Shown here piece by piece: positions 11,740 through 21,899 of a DNA stretch of 64,000 nt. This DNA comes from Agrypnia vestita (taxonomy: Eukaryota > Arthropoda > Insecta > Trichoptera > Phryganeidae): assembly GCA_016648135.1 (NCBI GenBank), contig JADDOH010001981.1, positions 1 through 64,000 of the forward strand, written 5' to 3'. Made by a program: the position numbers and the translations under genes. The notes beneath the pieces are model-generated. The model worked only from the letters and a program-made list of their open reading frames with translations. It searched no databases and had not been told where the DNA came from. Positions within the stretch are counted from its first letter, which is position 1; each line of letters opens with the position of its first letter.

Positions 11740-12719
11740 GCGCTCGTTCTTTATTTGTCTCTAGGACCACACATTTGGGTCATTAATGACCTGTTGTCGG
11801 TCTGTTTGTTAAAATATAAAAATATATATATATGTAAAAATTGAGAAAGTCAAATTGTTTTAATCAATTTAGTGTGGATTACATTTGCAACTAACAATCC
11901 TGCTCCTACCTTCCCATCGAGAATACTTGTAATTTAATTATTAGTTTTTTTTTTAATTTTTCCCCTCTCATTTAATCAATCAACTCTTACCGTGCGACCT
12001 ACACAATCTGAATTATATAAATGTTAATAAAAAATGTGGAAATACTGATGTCAAACAACGCGAACTCAAATTATGAGGAAAACAAAAAAAGGTTTTTCTT
12101 GTCAGAAATATTTTTCTCTTAGCCGGCATAACTCAAGGTTTGCAAGTTTTTATCCACTTATATGATGTGATGTAGATTTATGAGCGGATTTATTAGAAAT
12201 GGCGGTTAGTAATTATCTTAAAACTTTGCCTCAAATAACAACCTTGCGAAATTCTTTTGTTTTTTCCTTCTTTTGAGTTTTAAAAGGTCACCACAGCATT
12301 TAAAAACCTTTTAGGATAATCATTCTATTCTGATAAAAACTTCCGGAAAAAAGTTTCATCGTAAACTGGGTAAAAATATTATGTTTCGTGATGAGATTAT
12401 TGAATTTTCAAATGGCCCATGTAATTTTTAGCTGCCTACATATTGTTTTTTTTTTAAACAACCACGGGTCGTGGTTCTAGGAAGCAAATGAAAACCACTA
12501 AATTAATGAAATGTAATTTAAAACGCAAAAGTCACTGGACACGAATTAAATAGGAACACTGTTCTTTAAGTCCTTAAATGTTTCTAAAAATTTTCACACA
12601 CTTATTATAAATGTTTCTTAATTCGCACTCTTCCACAATGTTTTTATTGTTTCGATTATTTTCTAGAATATTCCGTTCAATGTTCGCATGTAGAAAAACT
12701 TCTCGCCTGTAATAGGTTC
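11740..12719. other. Non-coding stretch, no recognised feature
   Basis: AT-rich sequence without a coding frame, recognisable element or tandem array. Confidence 0.55.
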
Positions 12720-12955
12720 TTCCTTTATTTATCACTCGTGGCGACGATAAAAATGATCTAACAAATTTTCGTTTTAAAAAAACTAATAAATATGGTATAA
12801 TTTTGGATTTTTCGAAATTTTAATGGTTTATCAAATTGGGATCAATGCAAATGAGTAATTAGCCCGACGCGTGTATAGACGCGAAACCTGATTCAATGAG
12901 AAAGGGAGTAATATAAAAACTTTTTTTTTGTGGATTAGTTTTTTATGATTGAAAT
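12720..12955 (+). repeat. Dispersed repeat, copy 2
   Basis: Diverged, shorter relative of 11400-11735. It retains the CTCGTGGCGACGAT start, the TATAATTTTGGATTTTT core and GAGAAAGGGAGT, but lacks the hairpin segment. Confidence 0.55.
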
Positions 12956-13079
12956 GATAAAAATACTTACTACATACTTATCATTACCATGTCCGACAGA
13001 GAGAATAGAGCGCCACACTCTTCTTTCCTGACACAAATCTCGCCTCATCCATTCATACATCTTCACATACAAGCTCGAC

Positions 13080-13262
13080 GATTGTTGAGGCTTCTAATAG
13101 GATCGTCCACCAATATCTGGTTAATCTGATCGTGCCAGGTCTTCCGCGGTTGTTCTCTCTTTCTGGTGCCGTCAACTCTTGCGTCATATATTTTTCTTAG
13201 CGTTCTTTTCTCATTCATTCGGTCATCATGCCTAAACCATCTATGTGACCATTTTTCATTCG
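13080..13262 (-). pseudogene. LINE ORF2 C-terminal fragment
   Basis: The - strand reads RWFRHDDRMNEKRTLRKIYD, followed within the same frame by a KREQPRKTWHDQI motif. This is the H-x-x-RM ... GRPRKTWLD-type tail that ends the reverse-transcriptase ORF of several insect non-LTR retrotransposons. The catalytic RT core is absent, so this is a 5'-truncated copy. Confidence 0.65.
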
Positions 13263-13899
13263 ATTAACTATAACAATATTTTGATGAAAATATATTAAAC
13301 AAATCTATTTCGATAAATTTTTATCTTTTCAATCGCAAAAATTGTCCGCAATGCAACAACAATTGTAAAATATTATACAGAATATTCATAGCTTCGTCTT
13401 TGCAAGACTTCTGTAATTTATCTTAATTAATTAATAATCCCTCTGGAGACAAAATTCAATATATATAAATATATTTTTTAGATTTTTTATTCACGTTGAC
13501 CTCGTCAGTAAAAAGAAGTCGTGTGTTTGACAAAGGAGCCTCAGTTCTTGTATTGTAAATAAGTATTAGCGTGTGAATTATTTAATATATTTGGGTGTAA
13601 ATATGTGTTCTTAGAACAAATCCACATACAAAAATATTGTTAAAATATTAGATTATTTATTAAGTGCCTGATGTTGCTGCGTATCAGATATTTATTTCGG
13701 TAAATGCATTTTTCAATTTACGATAAAAATAGCATAACTGTAGTACGCTGAGAGCTTTTAAAAACAGAACTGCATCTGGGGCTTTGAAAAAAGTGAGTTT
13801 TGTTTTTTTAGACCACATATTTATTTTGTTTCTTTTTATTTTTACTGGTTTATGTGGAATGACTTTTTGTACAGTAATTAATGGACAACGATAGGAAAT
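13263..13899. other. Non-coding stretch with a short piece of dispersed family A
   Basis: AT-rich. Bases about 13395-13450 (GCTTCGTCTTTG..TCTGTAATTTATCTTAATT) match one end of the dispersed repeat family seen at 35865-36160. Nothing else was recognised. Confidence 0.5.
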
Positions 13900-13915
13900 A
13901 TATGAGAGTTGGCTA

Positions 13916-14695
13916 GTGCATCTGAGCCTAAACATCCCATCTATTCTCAAAATTACAAGGTTGTTTACAATTTCTAATTCTTGTCCCAGCAGCACAAAAT
14001 GGCATTCTTATGTATGTACGCGCACGATTGAGCTGTCCATAATAAAACAAATTGCCACAAACAATAGTTACTCTACTAATTTGATTGATAAAATTCTAAA
14101 CAAAAAACTTAATAAAATAGCCACAAATAAATTTTTATTCAATAATTTTAAAAATAACGATGATATTAAACAATGGCGTAGAATCTTATATATTGACAAT
14201 TTTTCAATTGAATGCTCGAAAAATCTCCCTCCCTCTATAAAACCAGCTTTCTATACAACAAATAATATTGGTAACTTTTTGAGAAATGTTAAAGATAAAG
14301 ATCACGAATTGACTCACTCGGGTGTTTATAAACTTAAATGTAATGACTGTCCCTCTTTTTATATTGGAAAAACGAGTCGTAATTTTGATATTAGGATTAA
14401 AGAACTTATTAGATGCTTAAATAATTCAAATTTTTCCGAATTTGCCAATCATATTATTGAGAGTAACCATAGTTTTAATAAAAATACAGGGGTCAACATT
14501 CTTCACATTAATAGTCAAAGTAGACGCCTTAATAATTTAGAGGCCCTAGAGATTAAGAAAGCTATAAATAATAATGAATCTATTATTAACAACCAAAAAA
14601 ATTTAACTTACAGTCCTATTTTGAATATGTTCCCTTTCACCCTATCACCTGTTTCTTTCGCACCCCCCACTATTTATCCCCATTTGGACACTTAA
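13916..14695 (+). pseudogene. PLE polyprotein C-terminus with GIY-YIG endonuclease domain
   Basis: A 259-codon open frame. In PLEs the polyprotein is a reverse transcriptase followed by a linker and a GIY-YIG endonuclease used for integration. Residues ~60-90 (IIKQIATNNSY..LIDKILNKK) resemble the post-RT linker. Residues ~134-155 give the endonuclease signature: HSGVYKLKCNDCPSFYIGKT, with the GVY and YIG elements and a Cys pair as in PLE proteins. A downstream R (RIKEL) and the H in ANHIIESNHSF are also PLE-like. The RT domain is missing, so it is not autonomous. The start codon is only where the frame opens; the real protein began further upstream. Confidence 0.75.
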
Positions 14696-14739
14696 CACTG
14701 AAGTATGATTGTTTATAATTTTTGTAAAGTTCAATTAGT

Positions 14740-14800
14740 ATTGGGTATACCCTGATGAAGGAACGTCGTTTCCGAAACCGGTTGGATTTACCAAATAAAT
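14740..14800 (+). ncRNA. Hammerhead-ribozyme-like motif at PLE end
   Basis: CTGATGA at 14752-14758 and GAAAC at 14774-14778 are separated by AGGAACGTCGTTTCC, which can pair as stem II (GGAA/TTCC). This matches the hammerhead core CUGANGA..GAAA; hammerheads are known in PLE terminal repeats. Stems I and III were not verified. Confidence 0.45.
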
Positions 14801-14830
14801 TTTAGTGGTGTAAACTAAGTTAACTAGTTT

Positions 14831-15462
14831 AAATATATTCATAATGAATAACCACAAAGTAATAGCAAAATACAACAGTATATTTTCATTACAATTATAT
14901 TAATAATGTCACCACAAAATTATTTCTCTCTTTTTGAAGAAGTTATCAATATTTCTTTAATTTTGGTAGAAATTTTGACTATTATTTACTGTTTGGACAC
15001 TTGGTTGAAGAAATTACTAGATTTGTGAAATTAAATTGATTTTTACCAACTTTTAGAATAATATAAGTATTTTTTTATATAATGTTCATCGCGTAAAAAT
15101 TAATGAGGTGTACAATGTTTTAGAAAAGCAGTCAAAACAAGATTATTATGACAAAAAAAACGCCGCAAACCTGTAATACGATAGTTGTTCGGATGATGCG
15201 AGTTCTAGTCTAAACATAAATATCTCTCATAAAGTTAAGAAATTGAGAGTTCTCATTTACTGTTGGGCAAGTTGAAATCTCTCACACGTACCTACTGGTA
15301 TGCTGAATATATATTATATATCACGTCGGAAATGGTGATTGGTGAAATGCAGGGTCCGTAATGTGTTCATATGTGTATTGAGGATGTTACGGTTAAGTAC
15401 GTGCTTGCAATACTGTGACGAAAGCAGTGCAAAGACGAAGAAATATAATGTAATGGTTCAAA
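14831..15462. other. Non-coding stretch, no recognised feature
   Basis: AT-rich. No coding frame, tandem array or recognisable element. Confidence 0.55.
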
Positions 15463-15542
15463 TATTAGGTCCTTACATATGAAATTGGCGATTAGTATGG
15501 GAGGAACATAAAGCCGATTTTTTTTTATTATAATATATTTAT

Positions 15543-16392
15543 TTAATCAAAGTATGTACCATTGCTATCTATGCACTTTTGCCATCTCATAGGTAGTTCG
15601 TCGATCCCTTTACTAAAAAAACCATTCGGACGGGAATCAATAAAATCTTTGAAGGCGGTTTGGACTGCCCCATCGGAGTTGAATTTTTTCCTTTGCAAGA
15701 AGTTATCCAAATTTCGAAAAAAATGGTAATCTGTTGGGGCAAGGTCCGGAGAGTACGGTGGATGTCTTAGACATTCCAATTGAAGCTCCTCTAATTTGGT
15801 AGCCGTCTGTTGTGCAGTGTGTGGTCTAGCGTTATCATGAAGCAGCAGTGGCCTAGAGCGATTAACCAGCCTCGGTTGTTTAGCAGCTAGCTTTTCCATC
15901 ATGGTTTGCAGTTGCTGACAATAGACATCTGCCGTAATCGTCTGGCCAGATTTAAGAAAGCTGTAGTGAACGACACCAGCACTAGTCAACGCATGCAACG
16001 CAGCAGTCAACGCGCGTTTGTTGATTTGCTTCACTCAATTCGTGAGGTACCCACCTTTCAAGCTTTTTCACCTTACCAATTTGCTTCAAGTGGATTAAAA
16101 CAGTTTTATCACTAACACCGCAGCCTGCAGCTAACTCGGATGTGGTTTGCGATGGATCCGCTTCCACAATAGCCTTCAATTCTTCATTATCAACTTTGGT
16201 CTCCGGCCGTCCACGGGGCTTGTTCTGCAGGTCGAAATTTCCAGAACGAAAACGTTGGAACCAAAAACGCACTGTGTTTTCTTTTGCGGCACCGTCGCCA
16301 TACACATCATTAATCCTTCGAGCCGTTTCTGCAGCACTGGTGCCACGGTGGAACTCGTACTCGTAAATAACGCGATATTTCAAGTTTTTCAT
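15543..16392 (-). pseudogene. mariner transposase pseudogene, copy 1
   Basis: The - strand ATG at 16392 and the stop at 15543 correspond to the ends of the intact copy at 22682-23701. An internal deletion removes 175 bp relative to copy 2 and leaves a 5-bp filler near 15988-15992. The net 170-bp loss breaks the frame and removes the first catalytic Asp (CDEKW motif). The N-terminal helix-turn-helix part and the C-terminal HDNARPH and YSPDLAPTDY motifs remain in separate frames. Deletion plus filler is typical of abortive gap repair after excision. Confidence 0.9.
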
Positions 16393-16956
16393 TTTGTAAA
16401 CTGAGTGACGCAAAGAAAAAAACAATTGAGGAAAAAACAAATGAATTATAATTTTCAAAACATAAATACATGAGTAAATAGCTGTATAAATTTGGATTTG
16501 GAATTCCTAACCAAAGAGAAGATATTTGAGATCAAATTCGCCAGTAGGGGAGGGTGGCGCGTGTTGTGACTAATTTATGAAAAAAGGTCTTGTGGAAGAA
16601 TTATTAATAATATCAAAAACATTCCATTTCAGTTGAAACAAATAATTCTTCACCTACAAAAAATTATCATTATTGACCATGTCACCAAAAGGACAACGCA
16701 ACAAAATACGGTTTTTCAAAATATGGGAATTGTCACAACCTGCCCCACCCGAGGGGTCAGTTGTGACAAGGGTGGGGCAGGTTGTGACGAACTAATCGTC
16801 AAATATTGTTGAGTATTTAAGTAATTTAATTAACAAAACAAATGTTATGAACAATAATTGTACAAGTAGTAACATGTTTTATAATTAACTATCAACAAAT
16901 AAACAAAATTTGTACTCTTATTAACTGTGGTAAGAAAATTCTGTAATCTATTAAAA

Positions 16957-17211
16957 TTATTTTTTGCCAGTCAAACAAAAGTCATAAATACAATCTTGAG
17001 TGAATTCGTCCATTCCAGCACATAGCTCATTACACCATCTCTGGAATTTTATGCACCTCACCCACATTTTACTCGAATTATCATTAGAATAAGGGTTTTT
17101 ACAAGCAATGCATTGCTCATCTTGGTTTGCATCGCTGTCATCAATTTCCATGATAGGTGGCTCTTCTTTAGTCTCGCTGGATGAAGACGATACTAGAATT
17201 CGTTCATTCAC
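16957..17211 (-). pseudogene. Pogo/Tigger-type transposase C-terminus with Cys-rich finger
   Basis: The - strand 84-codon frame has an acidic Ser-rich stretch followed by CIACKNPYSNDNSSKMWVRC and a later W-C-x-x-L-C element. This resembles the PHD-like zinc finger that ends many insect pogo/jerky-type DDE transposases. The DDE core is not present between this frame and the N-terminal piece at 17522-17734. Confidence 0.6.
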
Positions 17212-17374
17212 TCCAAAAGTCTCTTTCTTGGGTAGTTTTTCTTTATTTCCGCTTTTGATTTATTGGATGCTTGTTTTTTTTAGTTCCTTTTGTGATTTGA
17301 CTTTCGCATCTTTTCGCCTTTATTTTCCTTTCTTAGATTATCGTCCAATTCTCACTTATTTTTGTTTTATTTAT

Positions 17375-17500
17375 TATTATTTATAATATTGGCGTGTCAG
17401 TTAAAATTACGCTTTAAATTTTCTTTCTACTATTATTATTATTATTTATAATATTGGCGTGTCAGTTAAAATTACGCTTTAAATTTTCTTTCTACTACGT
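17375..17500 (+). repeat. Tandem duplication of ~65 bp inside the pogo-like element
   Basis: ATAATATTGGCGTGTCAGTT and the following ~40 bases occur twice in a row, at about 17382-17433 and 17448-17498. The copies are almost identical, so the duplication is recent. Confidence 0.85.
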
Positions 17501-17521
17501 AGGTTCTTTCTTGCATTAGCT

Positions 17522-17734
17522 TTAGGTAAAGGCCGGATTTGTTCTGGTGTTCAATGGTGTTGTCCAATTTTCGGGAATTTTGATCATATTTTGACATGCA
17601 TACTCATATGCAAACTTTTTCGCATCAGCTGTGGTCAAACCATAATAAACTTTGCTACATTTTGCTACATGTAATCTCCAAGTTATTTTTCTTGGCATGG
17701 GTAAAAATTTGTCCCGGTTTGGAATAGCCCACAT
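17522..17734 (-). pseudogene. Pogo/Tigger-type transposase N-terminus
   Basis: The - strand frame contains YGLTTADAKKFAYEYACQNM and IPENW. This matches the 'YGLTTKDLRKFAYELAVKNNLxVPESW' pattern at the end of the DNA-binding region of pogo/jerky-type transposases. Orientation and order relative to 16957-17211 fit one gene whose middle is deleted. Confidence 0.65.
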
Positions 17735-18484
17735 TAGAATTTAGAAATAACGGGCTTTTTTCCGATCTATGAATCGTTTTAGTGTCATATAATTGACATC
17801 ACACGTTTGTAGCCTCTATCTCAGCAGCAGTGAGTTTATAAATACTTTGGGAATTTTACCCTTCTTCGTTTTTTTAATGTAATTTCGTACCATTTTGAAT
17901 CCTCGAAGAAAACGAATAAAAAAGTAAAGTAAAAATAATAATTGTACCGTACAGTTTCACATCTAATAATTGTTTTAGTAAAAATAAAATTTTAATTATT
18001 TCGAAGGGGCTAGTTGTGACAGTCACAACTAGCCCCCACATTTTTGTAACAACTCGCCCCATGCGATCATTTTATATTAAAATGTCTACGAAAGTGAATT
18101 TATTTATCGCAAGGTTTTCCTTTATTGCTGATACTACAGCCAAAAGACACAACATTTGGTAAATAAAATGTAAAATAACTCACCTAGTATTGGTTAAACA
18201 ACAGAACACTTGAAATCAGTGCAGAAAAAGTTAGTTTAGTACCTCAAAATCAAACTTTATCATTTAACTTTAATGAAATCAACCGCACGGCTCCAACATT
18301 TTGATAGCAACTGACGCTACGGAGTTCACATGAAATGAATCTATGCGGGTAACGCTAAGTCAAATGGCACGAATTTTAAACGCCTTGTCACAACCTGCCC
18401 CTGTCACAACACGCCCCACCCTCCCCTACGGCAAAACGCCAATTTCATATGTAAGGACCTAATATTTAAAATTAAACATGGATT

Positions 18485-18700
18485 AGTACCCAAATAGTTT
18501 GATGACGGGATGAAGATGAATAAGGATTTTCATTCCTACAATACAAGAGGAAGCGACAACATAAGACTACCAAAGAAAAACAAAAACACCTCACAAAATT
18601 GTATGATGTATAAAGGTATAAAAATCTTCTATAGCCTGCCAAGGAAATTCAAAACACGGAGAATAAATATAAGGAGGCTTCAAGTGGAGTGCAAAAAATC
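18485..18700 (+). pseudogene. LINE ORF2 C-terminal fragment
   Basis: The + frame starting M at 18510 reads HSYNTRGSDNIRLPKKN, then MYKGIKIFYSLPRKFK. This is the tail pattern (H-x-YNTR ... G-I-K-x-[FY]-N-x-LP) of insect non-LTR retrotransposon reverse-transcriptase ORFs. The match ends near 18698, where the foldback arm begins. RT core absent. Confidence 0.6.
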
Positions 18701-18964
18701 AATATCGACGGCTCCTACGTATAATATTGTAACCCACAAATCGAGGATTTTGAGTTTTTTGTGTATACACATGTGTATTTAATTATATATTTAATTCCAA
18801 GAAAGAAAAAAGTAATTTTTGCAATAAAAAACGTTTTTTTATTATGAAAAATATTTTTTTTCTTTCTTGGAATTAAAGATATAATTAAATACCTATGAAA
18901 TACACAGTAAACTCAAAATCGTCGATTTGTGGGTTACGATATTATACGTAGGAGCCGTCGATAT
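18701..18964. repeat. Foldback inverted repeat, ~108-bp arms
   Basis: The left arm (18701-18810) and right arm (18853-18964) are near-complementary. Examples are CGACGGCTCCTACGTATAAT on the left against ATTATACGTAGGAGCCGTCG on the right, and TTAATTCCAAGAAAGAAAAA against TTTTTTCTTTCTTGGAATTA. The loop is about 40 bp of A/T-rich sequence. Confidence 0.85.
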
Positions 18965-19179
18965 ATATATATATATATAAAGAAACCCGTGTTTCCCTAT
19001 CCGCCAAGTTTTCTCCACAACCAGCTACAACCACCCACCGGTGGTTATGGTGGTGGATAGCCCTTGGTGTCACATCAAAAATATGCGAGTTTGGTGGGGG
19101 TGGCTGTGCGTGGGTGGGAGTGGGTGACGAAAATGTGCTTTCTAGCACATTGTTTTGTTATGGAAAGGCCGCAAATGCT

Positions 19180-19443
19180 TCAGTTTCAAAACAGGCGCGT
19201 CGACTGTGTCGGTGAGTCTAGAAGGTTCCGGAAGAACCTGCTCTAGAAAGTTCTAGAAGAAAATGATTCTAGAAAATTCCAGAATGTTCTATAAGCTTCT
19301 AAACTGAATGACGGAATGTGTCAAGAAAGTTTCTGTACATTCAATAAATTTCTTGAAAGTTCTGCAAGGTTCGCGAAAGTTCTATGACGATCCAAACAGT
19401 GTACTAAAAATCTACGCGTGCGAAGCCGCGCGGGCACAGCTAG
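19180..19443 (+). mobile_element. Helitron-like 3' end, copy D
   Basis: Ends TACGCGTGCGAAGCCGCGCG then CTAG at 19440-19443 followed by T. The terminus is shared with copies at 21020-21899, 48034-48438 and ~58990-59272. A CTRR end with a nearby GC-rich hairpin-capable segment, followed by T, fits Helitron 3' termini. The upstream part is rich in TTCTAGAA. The 5' limit is unclear. Confidence 0.5.
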
Positions 19444-19664
19444 TTTATTATAAAATCTTTTAAATGATTAGATGGAATGCAATATGTCTAAGTCATATAT
19501 TAGCGTCATACACATAAGTCATACATCATCGAAATCATATATTAGCCCACACAACATTATGTGTGGAACTTAATAATTAAAATAAATAAAAAATAAAATA
19601 AATGAAGAATTAATCTTCTTTTAACGCAGTATTGCAAGCAAACACATAACCACAACATCATCAA

Positions 19665-19852
19665 TATACTTAACAATACATCTTAATGATGAACTCTGCA
19701 ATGGGCAATATATACTTAACAATACATCTTAATGATGAACCCTGCAATGGGCAATACATACTTAACAATACATCTTAATGATGAACCCTGCAATGGCCAA
19801 TATATACTTAACAATACATCTTAATGATGAACCCTGCAATAGGATAAGAAAC
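19665..19852 (+). repeat. 46-bp tandem repeat, four copies
   Basis: TAACAATACATCTTAATGAT recurs at 19671, 19717, 19763 and 19809, exactly 46 bp apart. The units also share CCTGCAATGGGCAATA with few substitutions. Confidence 0.95.
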
Positions 19853-20590
19853 ACGGTAGAATATCCCAAAAAATCAACTGTGCAACATAAAAAAAAGTAT
19901 TTAATGAATCTCTGTTTTTTTAATGAAATAAATTCAAACACCGCGTTTATTTCCTCCAAGGGATATTTCTCGGAGAAGCCTCCGGGCCCGGGAGCGGGGA
20001 CGTGTGGGGTGAAACGACACGCCAACAATTAACTTAATTTGACTTGTTTAGTACTCCGGGCTGGCCGGCTGGCTGGGGGACCGCCGCACCCTCCACACCC
20101 TGCAGCGGTCAGCGGGAAAACACTTCAATATTAAAATACCTCCCTCGTAAAGGGGAGGAGCGAAGCGGGAAAAATACAAAAAAGTGCACAATTTTTTTTA
20201 CGATCTGCGGACCACGCTTTCTTCCAATGGCGGAATTATAAAACTTTCACGTTTTGTAAATATTTTAATATGACGTTTTGCGGCGAATTTTTTTACCGCT
20301 TTTATATCACCTTTTAGTGCCCGTCCGAACGAAGTCACGTGGTGTTGCGAAAGAATAAACAATATTTTATGTCAGTATTTTATGATCGATCAATGTTTTA
20401 AAGGGGATGAAAATGCCCTGGATTTTTTCAGAACATAACGTATTAATTCATTTATAAATGAATTTTTCTAACAGAACTAGTCCACATTTACAGGGAGAAT
20501 CCCTTATTTAGAATATTTTATATTTTTTTCTGTTAAATGTTGGAATATAACTAAAGTAACTTAAATGAAATTTCATATGTAAATTCTCAA
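19853..20590. other. Non-coding stretch with a GC-rich patch at ~19960-20125
   Basis: The patch (CCTCCGGGCCCGGGAGCGGG, then TCCGGGCTGGCCGGCTGGCT) is far richer in G+C than its surroundings. No splice-bounded conserved frame is evident. It could be a diverged exon, a regulatory island or part of an element. Confidence 0.4.
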
Positions 20591-20594
20591 AATC

Positions 20595-20700
20595 TATGTA
20601 AGTATTTCATGAGAAGAATTATAGATATCTTTAGCATAGTCCCTTCACATATATAGAGGGTTTCAATTTGGTACATATAATACATACAACTTTTAATAAT
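20595..20700 (+). repeat. Dispersed repeat family A, partial copy
   Basis: TCTTTAGCATAGTCCCTTCA and ACATACAACTTTTAA match the start of the family A copies at 35865 and 51205. The remaining two thirds of the unit is missing. Confidence 0.55.
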
Positions 20701-21190
20701 TATTTCGTAATCTTTCCAAGAAAAAATTTACTTCATTCTCATTTACACTTTATTTTTATTTACTTACACTCCTGGCAAGGCGTCATATTTTCTTTAAACT
20801 TTGCAGACTAATTTTCAAAAGTATAAAGTATCTAGTAGAGTCGTGTAATAAAAAAATATACCATTCTTTTCAATAGACGGATAGTTAGGCACTGTAAGAA
20901 ATTACTAACTTTCCAGCCTACAGTAAAAATCTTGCGAGTGTAAAATGTACAGGATGTTCGGAAACTCGTGGTCCTTATGAATGGAATGTGATGCTGTTGA
21001 AAATGTGAGTTTTTTTTAGTCTATACTGATACATAAAGAGGTAAAATTTGTTTTGATGTATGGGGTAATCTCCGAAACTACTCATCCGATTTCAAAAATT
21101 CTTTTACCAATATTTAGAATGGATTTTCAAGGTGGACATAGGCAATATATTAACCTTAAAGAGTTAAGGTTATTATTACGGTCGTTGGAC

Positions 21191-21380
21191 ATATTTAAGT
21201 GTTAAATAAAATGGATATTTTATACAAACCGTATATTTTACAAACAAGCAAATCTCGATGTTTCGCTGAAGTCTTATTCATTTTCATCAGAAGGGCATCC
21301 GTCGTATCACTACGGAGGTGTAGGCCGAACTGATTATTTCTTCCGAGGTCGTAAATCCCATTTTATTTTACACTTAAATA
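21191..21380. repeat. PLE-like inverted pair nested in Helitron-like copy A
   Basis: Outer ends ATTTAAGTGTTAAATAAAAT (left) and the near-complement ATTTTATTTTACACTTAAAT (right) bracket ~190 bp. The - strand reads CTGATGA ... CGAAACATCG around 21265-21292, a hammerhead-like core. The right half is more diverged. Confidence 0.5.
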
Positions 21381-21501
21381 GATATTATCCTATTAAAATA
21401 AAAGGGGTTTTCATGGTGATCTTTCCAACTAAAGTCGACGAAAAAATGGTCGAGCGATGCGTTTGTTACGAACGGTGTCTTAACGGTAAGACATAATTAA
21501 A

Positions 21502-21676
21502 TTTAAATAAAACACAGATTATCACTTTTTTTTCACCACTTTATTAGATATAAAATCTACATGATTCGAGAACAATGTTTCTTCTTCAGGATTGAAGTAG
21601 AGAAAATTGTTCTCGAAACGTGTAGATTTTATATCTAATAAGGTTTGAAAAGAAAGTGATTTGTGTTTTATTTTAA
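21502..21676. repeat. PLE-like head-to-head terminal repeats with hammerhead-like cores
   Basis: The arms are complementary (AAATAAAACACAGATTATCA against the complement of TGATTTGTGTTTTATTTT; TTATTAGATATAAAATCTAC against GTAGATTTTATATCTAATAA). Each arm reads outward from the centre as a TGAAG[TA]AGA ... TTCTCGAA core: 21591-21622 on +, 21561-21591 on -. No coding sequence lies between. Confidence 0.7.
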
Positions 21677-21899
21677 TAATAAAGTCACCACAAAGCTCAA
21701 ACCTTCATTCAGAAGAAAACGTATTCTTCGAACAATAGATGTAAATACTTTCTATAAAGGAGTTGTAGAATTCAAAAAGTTCTATAAAAAATTCCGCGAC
21801 GACATATATCTTTATTTTAAGTATAATTACACAACTTGATAAAATATGACTAAAAGTTACTAAAAACCTACTCGTGCGAAGCCGCTTGGGCGCAGCTAA

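Larger units (their letters stand above)
13900..14830 (+). mobile_element. 5'-truncated Penelope-like element (PLE)
   Basis: Contains the GIY-YIG-bearing C-terminal ORF (13916-14695) followed by a 3' non-coding end with a hammerhead-like core (14752-14778: CTGATGA ... GAAAC). It ends near TAAGTTAACTAG at ~14815-14826. The terminal TAAGTTAACT sequence recurs in the inverted pair at 49521-49763, suggesting one family. No RT core is visible upstream. Confidence 0.7.
16547..18426 (-). mobile_element. pogo-like DNA transposon nested in mariner copy 1 (TA target duplication)
   Basis: The ends GGGGAGGGTGGCGCGTGTTG (16547) and the complement of GGGGAGGGTGGGGCGTGTTG (ending 18426) form ~24-bp TIRs with one mismatch. 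TA at 16545-16546 and 18427-18428 duplicates the single TA seen at this point in mariner copies 2 and 3 (CCAG-TA-CGGC), proving a nested insertion. Internal GTTGTGAC/GGGGCAGG subterminal motifs recur near 16735-16800 and 18005-18060. It carries only the two ends of a transposase gene and is about 1.9 kb. Confidence 0.88.
15465..18462 (-). mobile_element. mariner copy 1, split by a nested pogo-like element
   Basis: The left end TTAGGTCCTTACATATG at 15465 and its complement ending at 18462 are flanked by TA (15463-15464, 18463-18464), the mariner target duplication. Removing the pogo insertion (16547-18426 plus one TA) leaves the layout of mariner copy 2 with a net 170-bp internal loss. Transposase orientation is - strand. 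Non-autonomous. Confidence 0.92.
21020..21899 (+). mobile_element. Helitron-like non-autonomous element, copy A, with nested inverted-repeat insertions
   Basis: Starts TC-TATACTGATACATAAAGA (21020) and ends GCGAAGCCGCTTGGGCGCAG-CTAA (21899). It aligns with the ~405-bp copy B at 48034-48438 through GGGGTAATCTCCG, ACTACTCATCCGATTT, CCAATATTTAGAATG and CGACGAAAAAATGG. The extra length comes from two insertions with PLE-like termini (21191-21380 and 21502-21676). TC...CTRR ends without target duplication are Helitron hallmarks; autonomous coding sequence is absent. Confidence 0.55.

Noticed and set aside
13684..13995. 103-codon - strand frame
   Set aside because: It overlaps the start of the PLE C-terminal frame in antisense and has no recognisable domain.
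16142..16404. Plus-strand open frames of 74 and 85 codons, repeated at 23451 and 56910
   Set aside because: They are antisense shadows of the mariner transposase N-terminus and recur only because the transposon does.
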